Notes: generated by a model not told the origin, from the letters alone. Positions 45,257-54,514 are shown, numbered from the stretch's first letter. The stretch: 64,000 nt of DNA from Chryseobacterium sp. FH2 (GCF_001045455.1 NZ_LFNE01000005.1:1-64000), one strand, 5' to 3'. Numbers and translations are program-made.

Positions 45257-45796
45257 TTACTCTATACTTATTGTAAAACTTCCTTTGGTATTCCCTGAAG
45301 CCATATTACTCTTTCCGATAATCAGCCAAATTTCGCCCTTATCTTTTATATCATACGTAATTTCTCTGCCGAAAGGACCGTCATAATCACCATTGGGTAA
45401 TTTTATCTGATTAAATCTTATATTAAAATCTTTCTCTTTGGTAGAAATCGAGGCTTTAATATTTGGTTTATTATAATTTGTAATCTTCAGGATCAGCTCC
45501 TGATCATCTTTTGTAAACTCTTCACCCAATTTAAAAGGAAGCTGTTCCGCATCGGCAGTTCTTACAATCTGTCCTTCTTTTTCATTTCTCATTACTCCTT
45601 TTTTCAAAACCTGTTTGGTAACCGGTGCATTATTAATGATTGAATCTTTTTTTCTAAGCGCCACAGAATCAATCCCTGAATCCGGATTTTTCTGTTCAGA
45701 GACAGCAATAGAATCCTGACTCGGATTTCCGGTTACCGGAGCATCTTTTTTACACGAAATAATAATTAATGGAATTAGGAATAAGATTTTTTTCAT
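45257..45796 (-). CDS. hypothetical lipoprotein
   Basis: A 179-residue lipoprotein starting MKKILFLIPLIIISCKK (ATG 45796; the frame opens at 45862 but the extra part is not signal-like). A Ser/Pro/Asp-rich spacer is followed by a ~100-residue domain ending in GEIWLIIGKSNMASGNTKG. Function not recognised. It is upstream of, and on the same strand as, the previous lipoprotein gene. Confidence 0.72.
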   Translation of the reverse strand: MKKILFLIPLIIISCKKDAPVTGNPSQDSIAVSEQKNPDSGIDSVALRKKDSIINNAPVTKQVLKKGVMRNEKEGQIVRTADAEQLPFKLGEEFTKDDQELILKITNYNKPNIKASISTKEKDFNIRFNQIKLPNGDYDGPFGREITYDIKDKGEIWLIIGKSNMASGNTKGSFTISIE

Positions 45797-45916
45797 AATA
45801 ATTATTTTAAAAATTTCACAGCAAAGAACCATGAGAAAATTTAAATACCAAAATTGTTCCATAAAACCGTCAAAAAGTAAGTCTACTTTAGATTTATGAG
45901 AGAAATCAGTTTATTC

Positions 45917-45931
45917 TTTTTGTCCTACTAT
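45917..45931. repeat. TTTTTGTCCTACTAT, shared with 20778-20792
   Basis: The 15-mer is identical at both places and the next bases are similar (TATCTGTAAAA versus TATTTCTAAAA). Both copies are intergenic. A shorter TTTTTGTCCT overlaps the promoter at 28664. Confidence 0.4.
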
Positions 45932-45968
45932 CTGTAAAATAAGCTCTATACAATTAACAATGCCTGCT

Positions 45969-47339
45969 CTATCTAACAGTTTGATAATATATTACCTGAG
46001 AGAGAAAGCTTTCGTTTTTTTGTGGCTGTACCTGTAGCAAAATTTCTTTTCTGAGCTTTTCATCATGTTTTTCTTCAGCATATTTTAAAAGCTCTTTTTT
46101 ATTAAAATAAAATTCTCTTTTGTGATAATCTAAGTCAAAATCTTTTCGCTGCATATTGTAATATGTAATCATTCCACCCCAATTGACATAACTGATAACC
46201 AAAATGGTGGCATAAAAATACCAAGTCATTGTATTGAACAAAAAAGCGTTCTTTTTTTGCTTTTGAATCTTAATCAGCGTAAGAATTAAACCAATTAATG
46301 ATAGTATAAGGAAGGCGTAAACTCCTAATCTTTTATAAGTGATTCCGTAATTGATGATGTATTCTGTATTTTTTACCATTGCCGAAAAAACCAGGATTAC
46401 ATTCAGGAAAATCCAGGTTTTAGCTAAAATTTTCATTAAACCGGCTTTCGGATCAAAATTGAAACTTGATTTAAAATAAAACATAATCACCAAAATCGCC
46501 ATAATTATGGAACCAATTACCGCTCCTACTCTTTCGTGTGTTTCTTCAGACAATTGATTGGGTGTTTTTACCACTTCATAAAACTGTTCATAATTAAAAG
46601 TGACAATGAAAAATATCAATAAAATATTTAAGGCAAAAAAAGAAATTACACCGCTCATTCTTTCGGAATTTAAATCCAGAAATGAATAGGTAGGCTTTTG
46701 AATTCTATCTTTATCCTGAAAATGATTATCCAACATATAATTTTGCTTATAAATATATTTTTCAACGACATAATTCCAATAATTAAAAGCAATAAAAAAA
46801 CCTATCGCCGAAATACATAACAATTGCCAAACATTAATATCAAGCTCATAATTGTTGAAAAGATTCGCAAAATGGTCACTCCCTGCCGAATAAATTCCAA
46901 AGAAAATACTTACAAGCGCTAATGGAATTAATATAAAAGCCAGGGTTTTCTGCCAGACCCCGGATATGTTTCTTTTTGGTAACCAATCATCAAAGCTGAA
47001 AAACCGGCATACAAAAGTAAAACAGTTCGTCACAAAAACCGGGATGATTAAAAGTGTTTTCGCTTTTCTGTTTTTAGATTTAAAAGATAACAACATTAAT
47101 GAGCTTATTTCGGCCAAAAACGATGGAAAATCGCCGTACCAGGCAAATGCAAAACTTGAAAGAATACTTGTAATAAAGAGTACTAAGAAAGTTCTGTCCC
47201 TGTTTTTTCCGGAAGTTTTGTAAAGAGTAAGAGCTGCATAAATTACACCTAAAATCCCGAGATTTAACCCCATATTTTCACCATAAAACAATATGATAAA
47301 CAGGGCTGTTGTAAGAAATATATAATGATATGTTTTCAT
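45969..47339 (-). CDS. DUF4153/DUF4173-type polytopic membrane protein
   Basis: A 456-residue protein with about twelve hydrophobic segments, starting at MKTYHYIFLTTALFIILFY (ATG 47339; the frame opens at 47390). The central part (SIFFGIYSAGSDHFANLF) and the soluble C-terminal tail fit the DUF4153/DUF4173 group; no transport motif is seen. It follows the Coq4-like gene by 19 bases and is in an operon of membrane-linked proteins. Confidence 0.75.
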   Translation of the reverse strand: MKTYHYIFLTTALFIILFYGENMGLNLGILGVIYAALTLYKTSGKNRDRTFLVLFITSILSSFAFAWYGDFPSFLAEISSLMLLSFKSKNRKAKTLLIIPVFVTNCFTFVCRFFSFDDWLPKRNISGVWQKTLAFILIPLALVSIFFGIYSAGSDHFANLFNNYELDINVWQLLCISAIGFFIAFNYWNYVVEKYIYKQNYMLDNHFQDKDRIQKPTYSFLDLNSERMSGVISFFALNILLIFFIVTFNYEQFYEVVKTPNQLSEETHERVGAVIGSIIMAILVIMFYFKSSFNFDPKAGLMKILAKTWIFLNVILVFSAMVKNTEYIINYGITYKRLGVYAFLILSLIGLILTLIKIQKQKKNAFLFNTMTWYFYATILVISYVNWGGMITYYNMQRKDFDLDYHKREFYFNKKELLKYAEEKHDEKLRKEILLQVQPQKNESFLSQVIYYQTVR

Positions 47340-47358
47340 AATAAAAAGATGTTGAATG

Positions 47359-47844
47359 TTAGTATAAAACAGGAGTTTGCTTTTGTTCAAAAAAATTTTT
47401 CACCTGTTCAAAGTTTTGCCAAAGCAATTCTTCAAAGTCCAAATGATGAAAAACTCTCATATTTTGTCCTTTTCTATAGGCTTTGATATACATTTTAGTA
47501 TATTCAGGAAGAATAACTGCTCCTAAAATGATAGCTGCCAAAAGATGGGCATTAAGTTTTCCGTTTCCTAGAAGTAAAAACTGCATGGCAATTTCATCCT
47601 CAAAATTGGTTCCGCAGCCTGTTATCAGATGATGCACATCATGATTTTCCATTTTCGGAATCATTGTAAAGCCGTGTTTCTTATAGAACTCACCAAGCTT
47701 TCTTCCCAGAGAATCTTTGCGGAATTCCAGCAGCTGCTTTTCATTGAACTGCCATTGCCTTTTTTTCTTTTTGAAATATTTTCTGTATAATTTCTGGGTT
47801 TTATTGTATACAAAGACTAAGAACTGAACGCGCATTTTTTTCAT
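47359..47844 (-). CDS. Coq4-like protein
   Basis: A 161-residue protein with the Coq4 metal motif HDxxHx11E: H68, D69, H72 and E84 in NHDVHHLITGCGTNFEDE. The N terminus is strongly basic and could sit on the membrane surface. In mitochondria Coq4 acts in ubiquinone synthesis, but Bacteroidota use menaquinone, so the role here must differ or concern another prenyl lipid. It lies between small membrane-protein genes. Confidence 0.75.
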   Translation of the reverse strand: MKKMRVQFLVFVYNKTQKLYRKYFKKKKRQWQFNEKQLLEFRKDSLGRKLGEFYKKHGFTMIPKMENHDVHHLITGCGTNFEDEIAMQFLLLGNGKLNAHLLAAIILGAVILPEYTKMYIKAYRKGQNMRVFHHLDFEELLWQNFEQVKNFFEQKQTPVLY

Positions 47845-47862
47845 AGTTTATTATTTAATCAG

Positions 47863-48165
47863 TTAAAATTTTACCAGATTCATCCCTATCATAGCATATA
47901 GAATTGCCACAGGAATGTTGATGAGAATTATTTTGATGGCCTTAAGACAGATATCCGGTTTATTTTTTTCAATGGTTCCATAAATTACCAGAATCAATAT
48001 TGCCGCTAAGTTTGTGACGGTACCAAAAACAAGTAACAAGTACCCATATATCGCAAAGTCAATATGCTTTGTCAAAATGTATCCGAAAAGACAAATATTT
48101 CCGAATAAAAAAGAAACCCGGAAAAATAACTTCCCAATGTTTAAAATAGTTTTGTCGCTCATCAT
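47863..48165 (-). CDS. small three-helix membrane protein
   Basis: A 100-residue protein with three hydrophobic helices and a basic loop (EKNKPDICLKAIK). No family recognised. It directly follows the phosphoesterase gene (stop of that gene at 48166, start here at 48165), so translation is coupled. Confidence 0.72.
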   Translation of the reverse strand: MMSDKTILNIGKLFFRVSFLFGNICLFGYILTKHIDFAIYGYLLLVFGTVTNLAAILILVIYGTIEKNKPDICLKAIKIILINIPVAILYAMIGMNLVKF

Positions 48166-49011
48166 TTATTTTTCAGCCTGAGTTAGAGTAAAAACAGTAA
48201 TTTCCGGACGAACCATAAACCGAACCTGAAAAGAATGTCCCAAAGCACGGTTGATGTAGAGCATTCTTCCGTCCTTCAAATCAATTTCACCGGAAACATA
48301 TTTTTTATTTTTCACGGGAAGAACCGGAGTTACAATACCCGGAATTCTACACTGTCCCCCATGAGTATGCCCGCTGAGAACCCAGCCTTGGTAGCCATTC
48401 CAAATATCACGATCACAAGCATCCGGGTTATGGCAAAGAACAATATTGGCTTTTGATGAGTCATAATCTTTCATTACAAGCATCGGGTCGAAATTCGGCG
48501 ACCATAAATCTTCAAATCCTATAAAATTCAAGCCATTATTTTCCTGTTGAGCATTGTTCAACATTGTAATTCCAAAACTCTCCAGCATGTTGCAGATATT
48601 TTCAGAAGATTTTATATTTTCCCATTTTGCTCCATAATCATGATTTCCTAAAACCCCGAAAGTTGCTAAACTTCCGTGAACAGCATTTTCCATTACTTTT
48701 TTTAAATTCAAATTATCCTGAACACTTCCGTGATTAACAAAATCTCCTGTATAAACCACAAAATCAGGATTGAATTTTTTAGCTTTTTGAAATGATTTAA
48801 TTAAAAACCTCCAGTCAAAACGATCACCAACATGTAAGTCTGAGATCTGCATTAAAATTTTCCCTTCCAGTTCTTCCGGTAAATTTTTAACAGGAAGCTT
48901 CCTTTCAACAAACTCTAGCCAGAAAGGTTCTACCTGCCATGAATATAATGCAGGGAAAGCCCCGATAACCGAAAGCTGAAAAAGTCGTTTTAAAAATAAT
49001 TTTCTATTCAT
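48166..49011 (-). CDS. calcineurin-like metallophosphoesterase
   Basis: A 281-residue YaeI/YkuE-like phosphoesterase anchored by an N-terminal hydrophobic segment. Metal-binding motifs are visible: QISDLHVGD, YTGDFVNHG, LGNHDYG, CHNP and SGHTHGGQCRIPG. Relatives cleave phosphate esters such as UDP-diacylglucosamine; the substrate here is unknown. First gene of the unit with the small membrane protein. Confidence 0.92.
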   Translation of the reverse strand: MNRKLFLKRLFQLSVIGAFPALYSWQVEPFWLEFVERKLPVKNLPEELEGKILMQISDLHVGDRFDWRFLIKSFQKAKKFNPDFVVYTGDFVNHGSVQDNLNLKKVMENAVHGSLATFGVLGNHDYGAKWENIKSSENICNMLESFGITMLNNAQQENNGLNFIGFEDLWSPNFDPMLVMKDYDSSKANIVLCHNPDACDRDIWNGYQGWVLSGHTHGGQCRIPGIVTPVLPVKNKKYVSGEIDLKDGRMLYINRALGHSFQVRFMVRPEITVFTLTQAEK

Positions 49012-49073
49012 TTATATTTACTTATAACAAAGAACTTTGAATTACAAAGTATATATTAAAAAAAATTTAAGCT

Positions 49074-49364
49074 CTATTTTCCTAATAATTTTTCGAGTGC
49101 ATTTAAATGTTCCGTAAATGCCGATCTTCCACTTTGAGTAACCCTGTATGAAGTTCTTGGTTTTTTACCTACAAACTCTTTCTTCACTTCGATGTAGCCT
49201 GCTTTCTCCAGAGCATTGCTATGACTCGCCAAATTACCGTCTGTTATTTCTAATAAGTTCTTCATTTCCGAGAAATCAACCCAGTCGTTGACCATAAGAA
49301 CGGACATGATACCCAATCTTACACGGCTTTCGAATTCTTTATTGAGTTGATTTATTTTTATCAT
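49074..49364 (-). CDS. winged-helix transcriptional regulator
   Basis: A 96-residue winged-helix protein starting at MIKINQLNKEFESRVRLGIMSVL (ATG 49364; the frame opens at 49403). The recognition region (NLLEITDGNLASHSNALEKAGYIEVKKEF) matches the DUF4364/MarR-like group often found with a membrane partner. It lies 61 bases after a membrane-protein gene and probably controls that unit. Confidence 0.88.
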   Translation of the reverse strand: MIKINQLNKEFESRVRLGIMSVLMVNDWVDFSEMKNLLEITDGNLASHSNALEKAGYIEVKKEFVGKKPRTSYRVTQSGRSAFTEHLNALEKLLGK

Positions 49365-49425
49365 AATGATGTAGATAGGCTTTGGATTCCAGGTATGAAT
49401 CACCGGAAGCCCGCAAATTTAAGTT

Positions 49426-50043
49426 TTATTTATATTTTTTGTGCATTATCAAGCCGTAAACAATATGTAAAATACCAAAACCAATGGCCCAGAAAACCAG
49501 TCCCCACCCTAAAAAGAATAAAGAAATCAATCCTAAAACGATTTGGCAATAGCCTAAATATTTTACGTCTGTTAAAGTGTATCTTTCTGCATTGACCAAA
49601 GCTATTCCGTAAAAAATCAATGTTGCCGGGGCAATCCAGGCATACAGATGGTGATAAAGAAGGGCTAAACAAAAGATTCCGCCAGTTACCAAAGGAACGG
49701 CGAAAGTAATTAAAAGACGTTTTGTGGTTGCATCCCAGATTTTCAAACCTTTCTTCTTGCTTTTTTTAGCCGTAAAAATATATCCGCTAAAAATGGCAGC
49801 AAATAAAATCACAATTCCCGTCAAAACCAATTGTTTCACTAAATCAGGATTGTAAATATTTCTGTCCCCGTTAAAATAACTGACTTTCGCACTCTCTAAA
49901 ACAACATAAACATATCCTGCTCCTATGAGCGCAGCCAAGCCAGCAAAAACTCCGGACAATCCGCTCAAAGAAATAAATCTGGAAGAACGCTCCATCATGG
50001 AACGTATATGTAATAAGTCTTCGTGATAGTTTTTCGAATCCAT
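49426..50043 (-). CDS. polytopic membrane protein paired with winged-helix regulator
   Basis: A 205-residue protein with six hydrophobic segments, starting at MDSKNYHEDLLHIRSMMERSS (ATG 50043; the frame opens at 50064). It is the usual upstream partner of the small winged-helix regulator in flavobacteria; function unknown. Inverted repeats sit immediately upstream. Confidence 0.8.
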   Translation of the reverse strand: MDSKNYHEDLLHIRSMMERSSRFISLSGLSGVFAGLAALIGAGYVYVVLESAKVSYFNGDRNIYNPDLVKQLVLTGIVILFAAIFSGYIFTAKKSKKKGLKIWDATTKRLLITFAVPLVTGGIFCLALLYHHLYAWIAPATLIFYGIALVNAERYTLTDVKYLGYCQIVLGLISLFFLGWGLVFWAIGFGILHIVYGLIMHKKYK

Positions 50044-50081
50044 AAAAAGAACTTTGAAATACAAAGTTATAATTTATTTTT

Positions 50082-50120
50082 AATCAGCAAAATATTTTCT
50101 TGAAAAATATTTTGCTGATT
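50082..50120. promoter_or_regulatory. long inverted repeat upstream of the membrane-protein gene
   Basis: AATCAGCAAAATATTTT (50082-50098) and AAAATATTTTGCTGATT (50104-50120) are perfect 17-base arms with a 5-base centre. It is 39 bases before the ATG and could be an operator for the winged-helix protein, or a second terminator. Confidence 0.45.
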
Positions 50121-50123
50121 CAT

Positions 50124-50154
50124 AAAAAGCCGTCGGAATTTCCAACGGCTTTTT
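50124..50154 (-). terminator. terminator after the enoyl-CoA hydratase gene
   Basis: AAAAAGCCGT and ACGGCTTTTT form a stem that extends with one mismatch (CGGAA/TTCCA), with T-runs on both sides, 23 bases after the hydratase stop. Confidence 0.85.
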
Positions 50155-50177
50155 ATCTTTTTATTTAAAAGTCAAAA

Positions 50178-50942
50178 CTATTTGGTCCTTAATCTTTCTT
50201 TAATAGATTCGATATTTTTTTTTGCAGAGTCTTCCAAAATCAAACTTGCACTCATGTGGATTCTTGCAGGCATCAATTCATTGAAATGATCTGTTCCTTC
50301 CCATGAAACTTTCTTAATCAAAGCTAAAGCATCACTGCTTCTGGAAGCTAAAGTCTGAAGAAATTTCTCCAATTTTGTATCCATTTCTTCAATATTTTCT
50401 GAAACCGAATGATATACATTATGCTCTTCTGCCCATTCTGCAGATCTGAAATCTGCATCAATTGCCATTGCAGAAAATTGAGACTTCCCAATTTTTCTTT
50501 CAACATAAGGCCCGATGACGAATGGCCCTATTCCTAAATTGATTTCTGTAAGTGCCAATGCTGAATCTTTAGTTGCAAAACAGTAATCTGCTCCACAGGC
50601 AATTCCTACCCCGCCACCGGTTGTTTTTCCCTGAACTCTTACAACAACGATTTTTCCGCAATTTCTCATCGCGTTCAAAACCTTTGCAAAACCACCAAAA
50701 AATTTTGTAGATGCCTCTAATTCTTCGATTGCTAAAAGCTCATCAAAACTTGCTCCTGCACAGAAAGCTTTTTCCCCGTCACTTTTTACTAAGATAGCTT
50801 TTACCTCATCTTTTGAGCCCTCATCAAGAATTGTCTGAGCCAATTTTTCAAGAATTGCACCCGGCAAGGAGTTACTTTTTGGTGTTCCGAAAGTGATTTC
50901 GGCGATATTGTTTTTTAGTTCTGAAACTACGAATTCGTTCAT
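50178..50942 (-). CDS. enoyl-CoA hydratase/isomerase family protein
   Basis: A 254-residue crotonase-fold enzyme starting at MNEFVVSELKNNIAEITFG (ATG 50942; the frame opens at 51008). Oxyanion-hole regions are seen at KAFCAGASFDELLA and KTTGGGVGIACGADY. A substrate cannot be assigned; PaaF-type dehydroadipyl-CoA hydration would fit the nearby paa cluster but is only inference. Confidence 0.88.
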   Translation of the reverse strand: MNEFVVSELKNNIAEITFGTPKSNSLPGAILEKLAQTILDEGSKDEVKAILVKSDGEKAFCAGASFDELLAIEELEASTKFFGGFAKVLNAMRNCGKIVVVRVQGKTTGGGVGIACGADYCFATKDSALALTEINLGIGPFVIGPYVERKIGKSQFSAMAIDADFRSAEWAEEHNVYHSVSENIEEMDTKLEKFLQTLASRSSDALALIKKVSWEGTDHFNELMPARIHMSASLILEDSAKKNIESIKERLRTK

Positions 50943-51195
50943 TTTTAGTTTAATTGGATTGATACAAAAATACGAAATACACTGCTTTCCAGGAAAATAA
51001 AACACCATAAATTAACCAATAAATCCAGGCATTACGTAGAAATACGGATCACTCAATTTGGTGTTTTCTACTCTAGTCTTCCTTTTTTATATGCCGTTAC
51101 TTTGGATTATCATTTTAAAGAAATAATTACAACCTAAACGGCGTAATCCGAAAAGCCATAAAAGAGTAGGAATTAAAAACTGAAAAAAAATAATC

Positions 51196-51747
51196 ATGGA
51201 CGAATACATTGGAATTGTAAAATTATTTGCAGGAAACTTCGCACCAAGAGGCTGGATGATGTGTAACGGGGCGCTATTAAACATCAATACCAATACAGCT
51301 TTGTTTTCAATCCTGGGAACAACGTATGGTGGCGACGGAATAAGAACATTTGCTTTACCTAACCTGACCGGTCGTATGGCCTTAGGTGCAGGAAACGCAG
51401 GTGCTGACAAGTCATACCCACTGGGTATTGTTGCCGGAAATGATCAAACAACAATTTTACAGCAGAATCTGCCCAGCATCGGAAGCGGATTCCAATTTAA
51501 AGTTGCTAATAAGAATGCCAATTCTTCAACACCTACAGGAACATCAGTCATCGCTATCACAGGAACACAGGTCGGAAGAGACTTCAATGCCGTACCCAGC
51601 TATGTGAGTGATACCAACCCTGATACTACCATCAATGGGCAGTCTATTTCATTCGTAGGGCAGAATATACCTGTTAATAACATGCCTCCTTATTTAGGAT
51701 TAAACTATATAATCTGCGTAGAAGGAATCTATCCTCCAAGAGATTAA
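51196..51747 (+). CDS. phage tail-collar domain protein (MdpB-like)
   Basis: A 183-residue protein with the tail-collar motif: MDEYIGIVKLFAGNFAPRGW, CNGALL, NTALFSILGTTYGGDG, LPNLTGRM. Such single tail-collar proteins are common in bacteria outside prophages and are named after microcystin-dependent protein; no phage genes surround it. It begins a three-gene plus-strand run. Confidence 0.92.
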   Translation: MDEYIGIVKLFAGNFAPRGWMMCNGALLNINTNTALFSILGTTYGGDGIRTFALPNLTGRMALGAGNAGADKSYPLGIVAGNDQTTILQQNLPSIGSGFQFKVANKNANSSTPTGTSVIAITGTQVGRDFNAVPSYVSDTNPDTTINGQSISFVGQNIPVNNMPPYLGLNYIICVEGIYPPRD

Positions 51748-51779
51748 AAAATACAAACCAATTTTAAAAATTAAAAATC

Positions 51780-52601
51780 ATGAAAAGATCTGTCTTTTTT
51801 ACGATTTGCAGTCTACTCATCTCCGTATTTTCATTTGGGCAGACCAGTACTGAAACATTCGAAACCGAATCACATAATAGCACGAGCTTTACCGACAACG
51901 GCGTGATCTTCAATATAATTTCGCATGTTGGCACATTTGACATCCAGGCAAACTATCCCGGAACAGGATGGAATGGAACCAGTAATGACAACAGATACAT
52001 TGATAATTCTAATGATGCAGCTTCACCACCCTCATTTAGTATTAAAACTACTTCAAATTTGTTTAAAGTAAACAGATTCTGGATGTATCTTTCTGCTCTC
52101 AATCTGGATCTAACGGTATCCGGAACTCTTACAATAACAGGAAAATTAAACGGAGTAACTAAATTTACCCAAACGAAAACCACTGGATTTAACACATCAA
52201 TTGCGACTGCAAACGGGTATACGTTGATAGATTTAAGTAATCTTAACGGGCAGAATTATACTAATATTATCATTGATGAACTTCAGCTTACTTTGGGAGG
52301 GCAATTTAGATATGCCGGTTTCGACGCTTTCACTTGGGTAAAAGACAGCAATATAGTTTTAGCCACCAACGAAATAAAAGTTGTAAAAAAAGAATTCAGT
52401 ATCTATCCTAACCCTACAAGTGGCCCCCTGACTGTTAAAACAGGTCAAAATAGTAAAGCTGAAATTTACAATATGGAAGGTAAATTAATAAAAAGTGTTG
52501 AGGTAAAAAAAGGAGAAAATACTATAAATATTTCTGATGTTCCTGATGGTACTTATATATTCAAAACACCTTCTGAATCATCGAAAATTATTAAGAAGTA
52601 G
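51780..52601 (+). CDS. T9SS type A sorting-domain protein
   Basis: A 273-residue secreted protein: signal peptide to about SVFSFGQ, a beta-sandwich domain (~25-190, like a carbohydrate-binding fold), and a type A sorting domain (VKKEFSIYPNPTSGPLTVK ... GTYIFKTPSESSKIIKK). It should be exported through the T9SS with SprA. It is 32 bases after the tail-collar gene. Confidence 0.9.
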   Translation: MKRSVFFTICSLLISVFSFGQTSTETFETESHNSTSFTDNGVIFNIISHVGTFDIQANYPGTGWNGTSNDNRYIDNSNDAASPPSFSIKTTSNLFKVNRFWMYLSALNLDLTVSGTLTITGKLNGVTKFTQTKTTGFNTSIATANGYTLIDLSNLNGQNYTNIIIDELQLTLGGQFRYAGFDAFTWVKDSNIVLATNEIKVVKKEFSIYPNPTSGPLTVKTGQNSKAEIYNMEGKLIKSVEVKKGENTINISDVPDGTYIFKTPSESSKIIKK

Positions 52602-52649
52602 ATTATAAAGTTTTAGAATCAAATCATCAAATATTAAAAAACTAAAACC

Positions 52650-53582
52650 ATGAAAACTTTTTATACTCCAAAAAATTGGATGAGCTATATCGAAAATGGT
52701 AAAATGCTTACCGAATTGACGATACCAGGAACTCACGACAGCGGAACGTATCCTTCCAATTATGCTCCGGCCAAATGTCAGACGATGAACTTTACAGATC
52801 AGCTCAATTCCGGAATACGTTTTTTAGATATCCGTTTAAAGCGCGGATATGATGCAGACAAAGACCATGTATTATGGGTTTATCACGGTATCGCTGATAT
52901 GGATATCAGTTTTAATGGTAAAGTTTTAGGAGATTGCTTTCAATTTCTTAGAGATAATAGCTCTGAAACGATTATCATGTCTATTAAAAACGAATCCAGT
53001 CCGAGTAAAGATGGCGACAAAGAAAAGTTTTATGATGATTTAAAAATTGCAATGGGCCAATTTCCAAATCTGTTTTATACCGAAGACAAAATCCCTTCAC
53101 TGAAAGACATCAGAGGCAAAATTGTTTTAGTAAGAAGATTCGGATTGGGAAAAAGAGCTCCGATTGGGTTAAACCTTTATGACAACTGGCCTGATGATTC
53201 GGCCAATTATTTGAGTAATAACGGAATCACGTATTACGTACAGGACGTTTATTACAATTGGTCTTCCGGAAGTGATAAAGCTAATAAGTTTAATACTTAC
53301 GTTAAAAATGCTCTGATAACAGCAGAAAATGGAGAAAGAAGTATGCTTTGTTTCAATTTTACAAGTGCAACAGGCGTTACAGGTGGGGTTTTACCTTTTG
53401 CTTCCACTCCCAGGGATTTGGCAGAAGCGGTAAACCCTCTATTCCTACAGTATATGAAAAGTAATAATAAAGGAAGATACGGCATCATTCCTATGGATTT
53501 TCCGGAATTTCCTTCCAATAAAGACTTGATAATGGATTTGATTGCAAGTAATCAATTCATTGCAGCTTCTTCAGTTGTTTAA
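52650..53582 (+). CDS. phosphatidylinositol-specific phospholipase C-like protein
   Basis: A 310-residue PI-PLC X-type TIM barrel. The first catalytic His is in LTIPGTHDSGTYPS (~residue 30) and the second in VYHGIADM (~residue 75); FLDIRLKRG contributes a metal or substrate residue. Bacterial enzymes cut PI to cyclic inositol phosphate and diacylglycerol. No signal peptide is visible, which is odd for this family. It ends the three-gene run. Confidence 0.88.
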   Translation: MKTFYTPKNWMSYIENGKMLTELTIPGTHDSGTYPSNYAPAKCQTMNFTDQLNSGIRFLDIRLKRGYDADKDHVLWVYHGIADMDISFNGKVLGDCFQFLRDNSSETIIMSIKNESSPSKDGDKEKFYDDLKIAMGQFPNLFYTEDKIPSLKDIRGKIVLVRRFGLGKRAPIGLNLYDNWPDDSANYLSNNGITYYVQDVYYNWSSGSDKANKFNTYVKNALITAENGERSMLCFNFTSATGVTGGVLPFASTPRDLAEAVNPLFLQYMKSNNKGRYGIIPMDFPEFPSNKDLIMDLIASNQFIAASSVV

Positions 53583-53620
53583 ACTTAAAAGTTACGATGA
53601 TTCTAATTGCATAAATGATA

Positions 53621-53650
53621 AAAATCTCTTGAATATTTTCAAGAGATTTT
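53621..53650. terminator. bidirectional terminator
   Basis: AAAATCTCTTGAA-tatt-TTCAAGAGATTTT, a perfect 13-bp stem between the converging PI-PLC and glycosylase genes. Confidence 0.9.
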
Positions 53651-54338
53651 ATTTTTTCAGAGTCAAAATATACTTATCAATATACAATTGTTTTTCTTTC
53701 GATTTATACTGTTGAATATATCTTGGATGTTCCAAAACTGTCATTTTATCAAAAAGTTCAGCCTCTTTATTTAATTTTGAAATAAATTCCGCATTTCTCT
53801 TTCCGAGAATAAACACTTCTGAAGTATCAAGATGTAGGCTGATATGTTTCTTTAAAGAATCAATCATAAAATCTTTGACATCATTAAAGAGCTCTTTGTC
53901 GTCATAATAATTTGCGTTCAGCCAACCATTTTTAGATTTTCTGACGATAGCCAAAGGAAAAGGCGAATTAATATAAACATCTTTGTAAAACTCATCAGCC
54001 CCACCGTATTCAGCAATCATATCGTATATAAAAACTGAAGATATTTCATGAGTGTAAGCTGATGCCATTTTAATCCCGCAAACACTCTCCAGTCGTTTGG
54101 TATCGGTAAAAGGAACTCCTGTGACTCCTGCTCCATGACGACTCGGATTGATTCCGATAATGAATTTTCTTTTGTTTGAATCATTATAATATTTCCGGTA
54201 AAATTTCTGCATAACCTCTATTGTTTCAGGATTTTCCAGATAAGGATTCAATACCTGAAAATTTTCAGGTAATTTTCCGGGATAATGTAAGTTTTTATTA
54301 AACTCAACTACTTCATCTGCAAATGTTTTATTTTCCAT
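53649..54338 (-). CDS. SMUG2-type uracil-DNA glycosylase family protein
   Basis: A 229-residue protein of the uracil-DNA glycosylase superfamily. The active-site motif is FIIGINPSRHGAGVTGVPFTD near residues 59-79, and the late LEHPRYIQQY motif fits the SMUG2 group. It should remove uracil or related lesions from DNA. Single gene. Confidence 0.88.
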   Translation of the reverse strand: MENKTFADEVVEFNKNLHYPGKLPENFQVLNPYLENPETIEVMQKFYRKYYNDSNKRKFIIGINPSRHGAGVTGVPFTDTKRLESVCGIKMASAYTHEISSVFIYDMIAEYGGADEFYKDVYINSPFPLAIVRKSKNGWLNANYYDDKELFNDVKDFMIDSLKKHISLHLDTSEVFILGKRNAEFISKLNKEAELFDKMTVLEHPRYIQQYKSKEKQLYIDKYILTLKK

Positions 54339-54490
54339 AATTTAATCCTAATCAAATTCTTTTCAATTGAAGCAGCCAATTCACTATTCGGGAAATTTTT
54401 AATATAATCTATTGCCGAACAACTATTTTCCCTTCAAAAACCTGTAAAGTAAAAGCCTTTTAAAATTGTAACTCCATATTTACTAAATTA

Positions 54491-54514
54491 AAAAAAGGAG
54501 CCAATAAAAGCTCC
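54491..54514 (-). terminator. terminator after paaZ
   Basis: On the minus strand GGAGC-8 bases-GCTCC followed by TTTTTT, 26 bases after the paaZ stop. Confidence 0.75.

Noticed and set aside
51196..51747. Prophage signalled by the tail-collar protein
   Set aside because: No other phage gene is nearby, and lone tail-collar proteins are common in bacteria.
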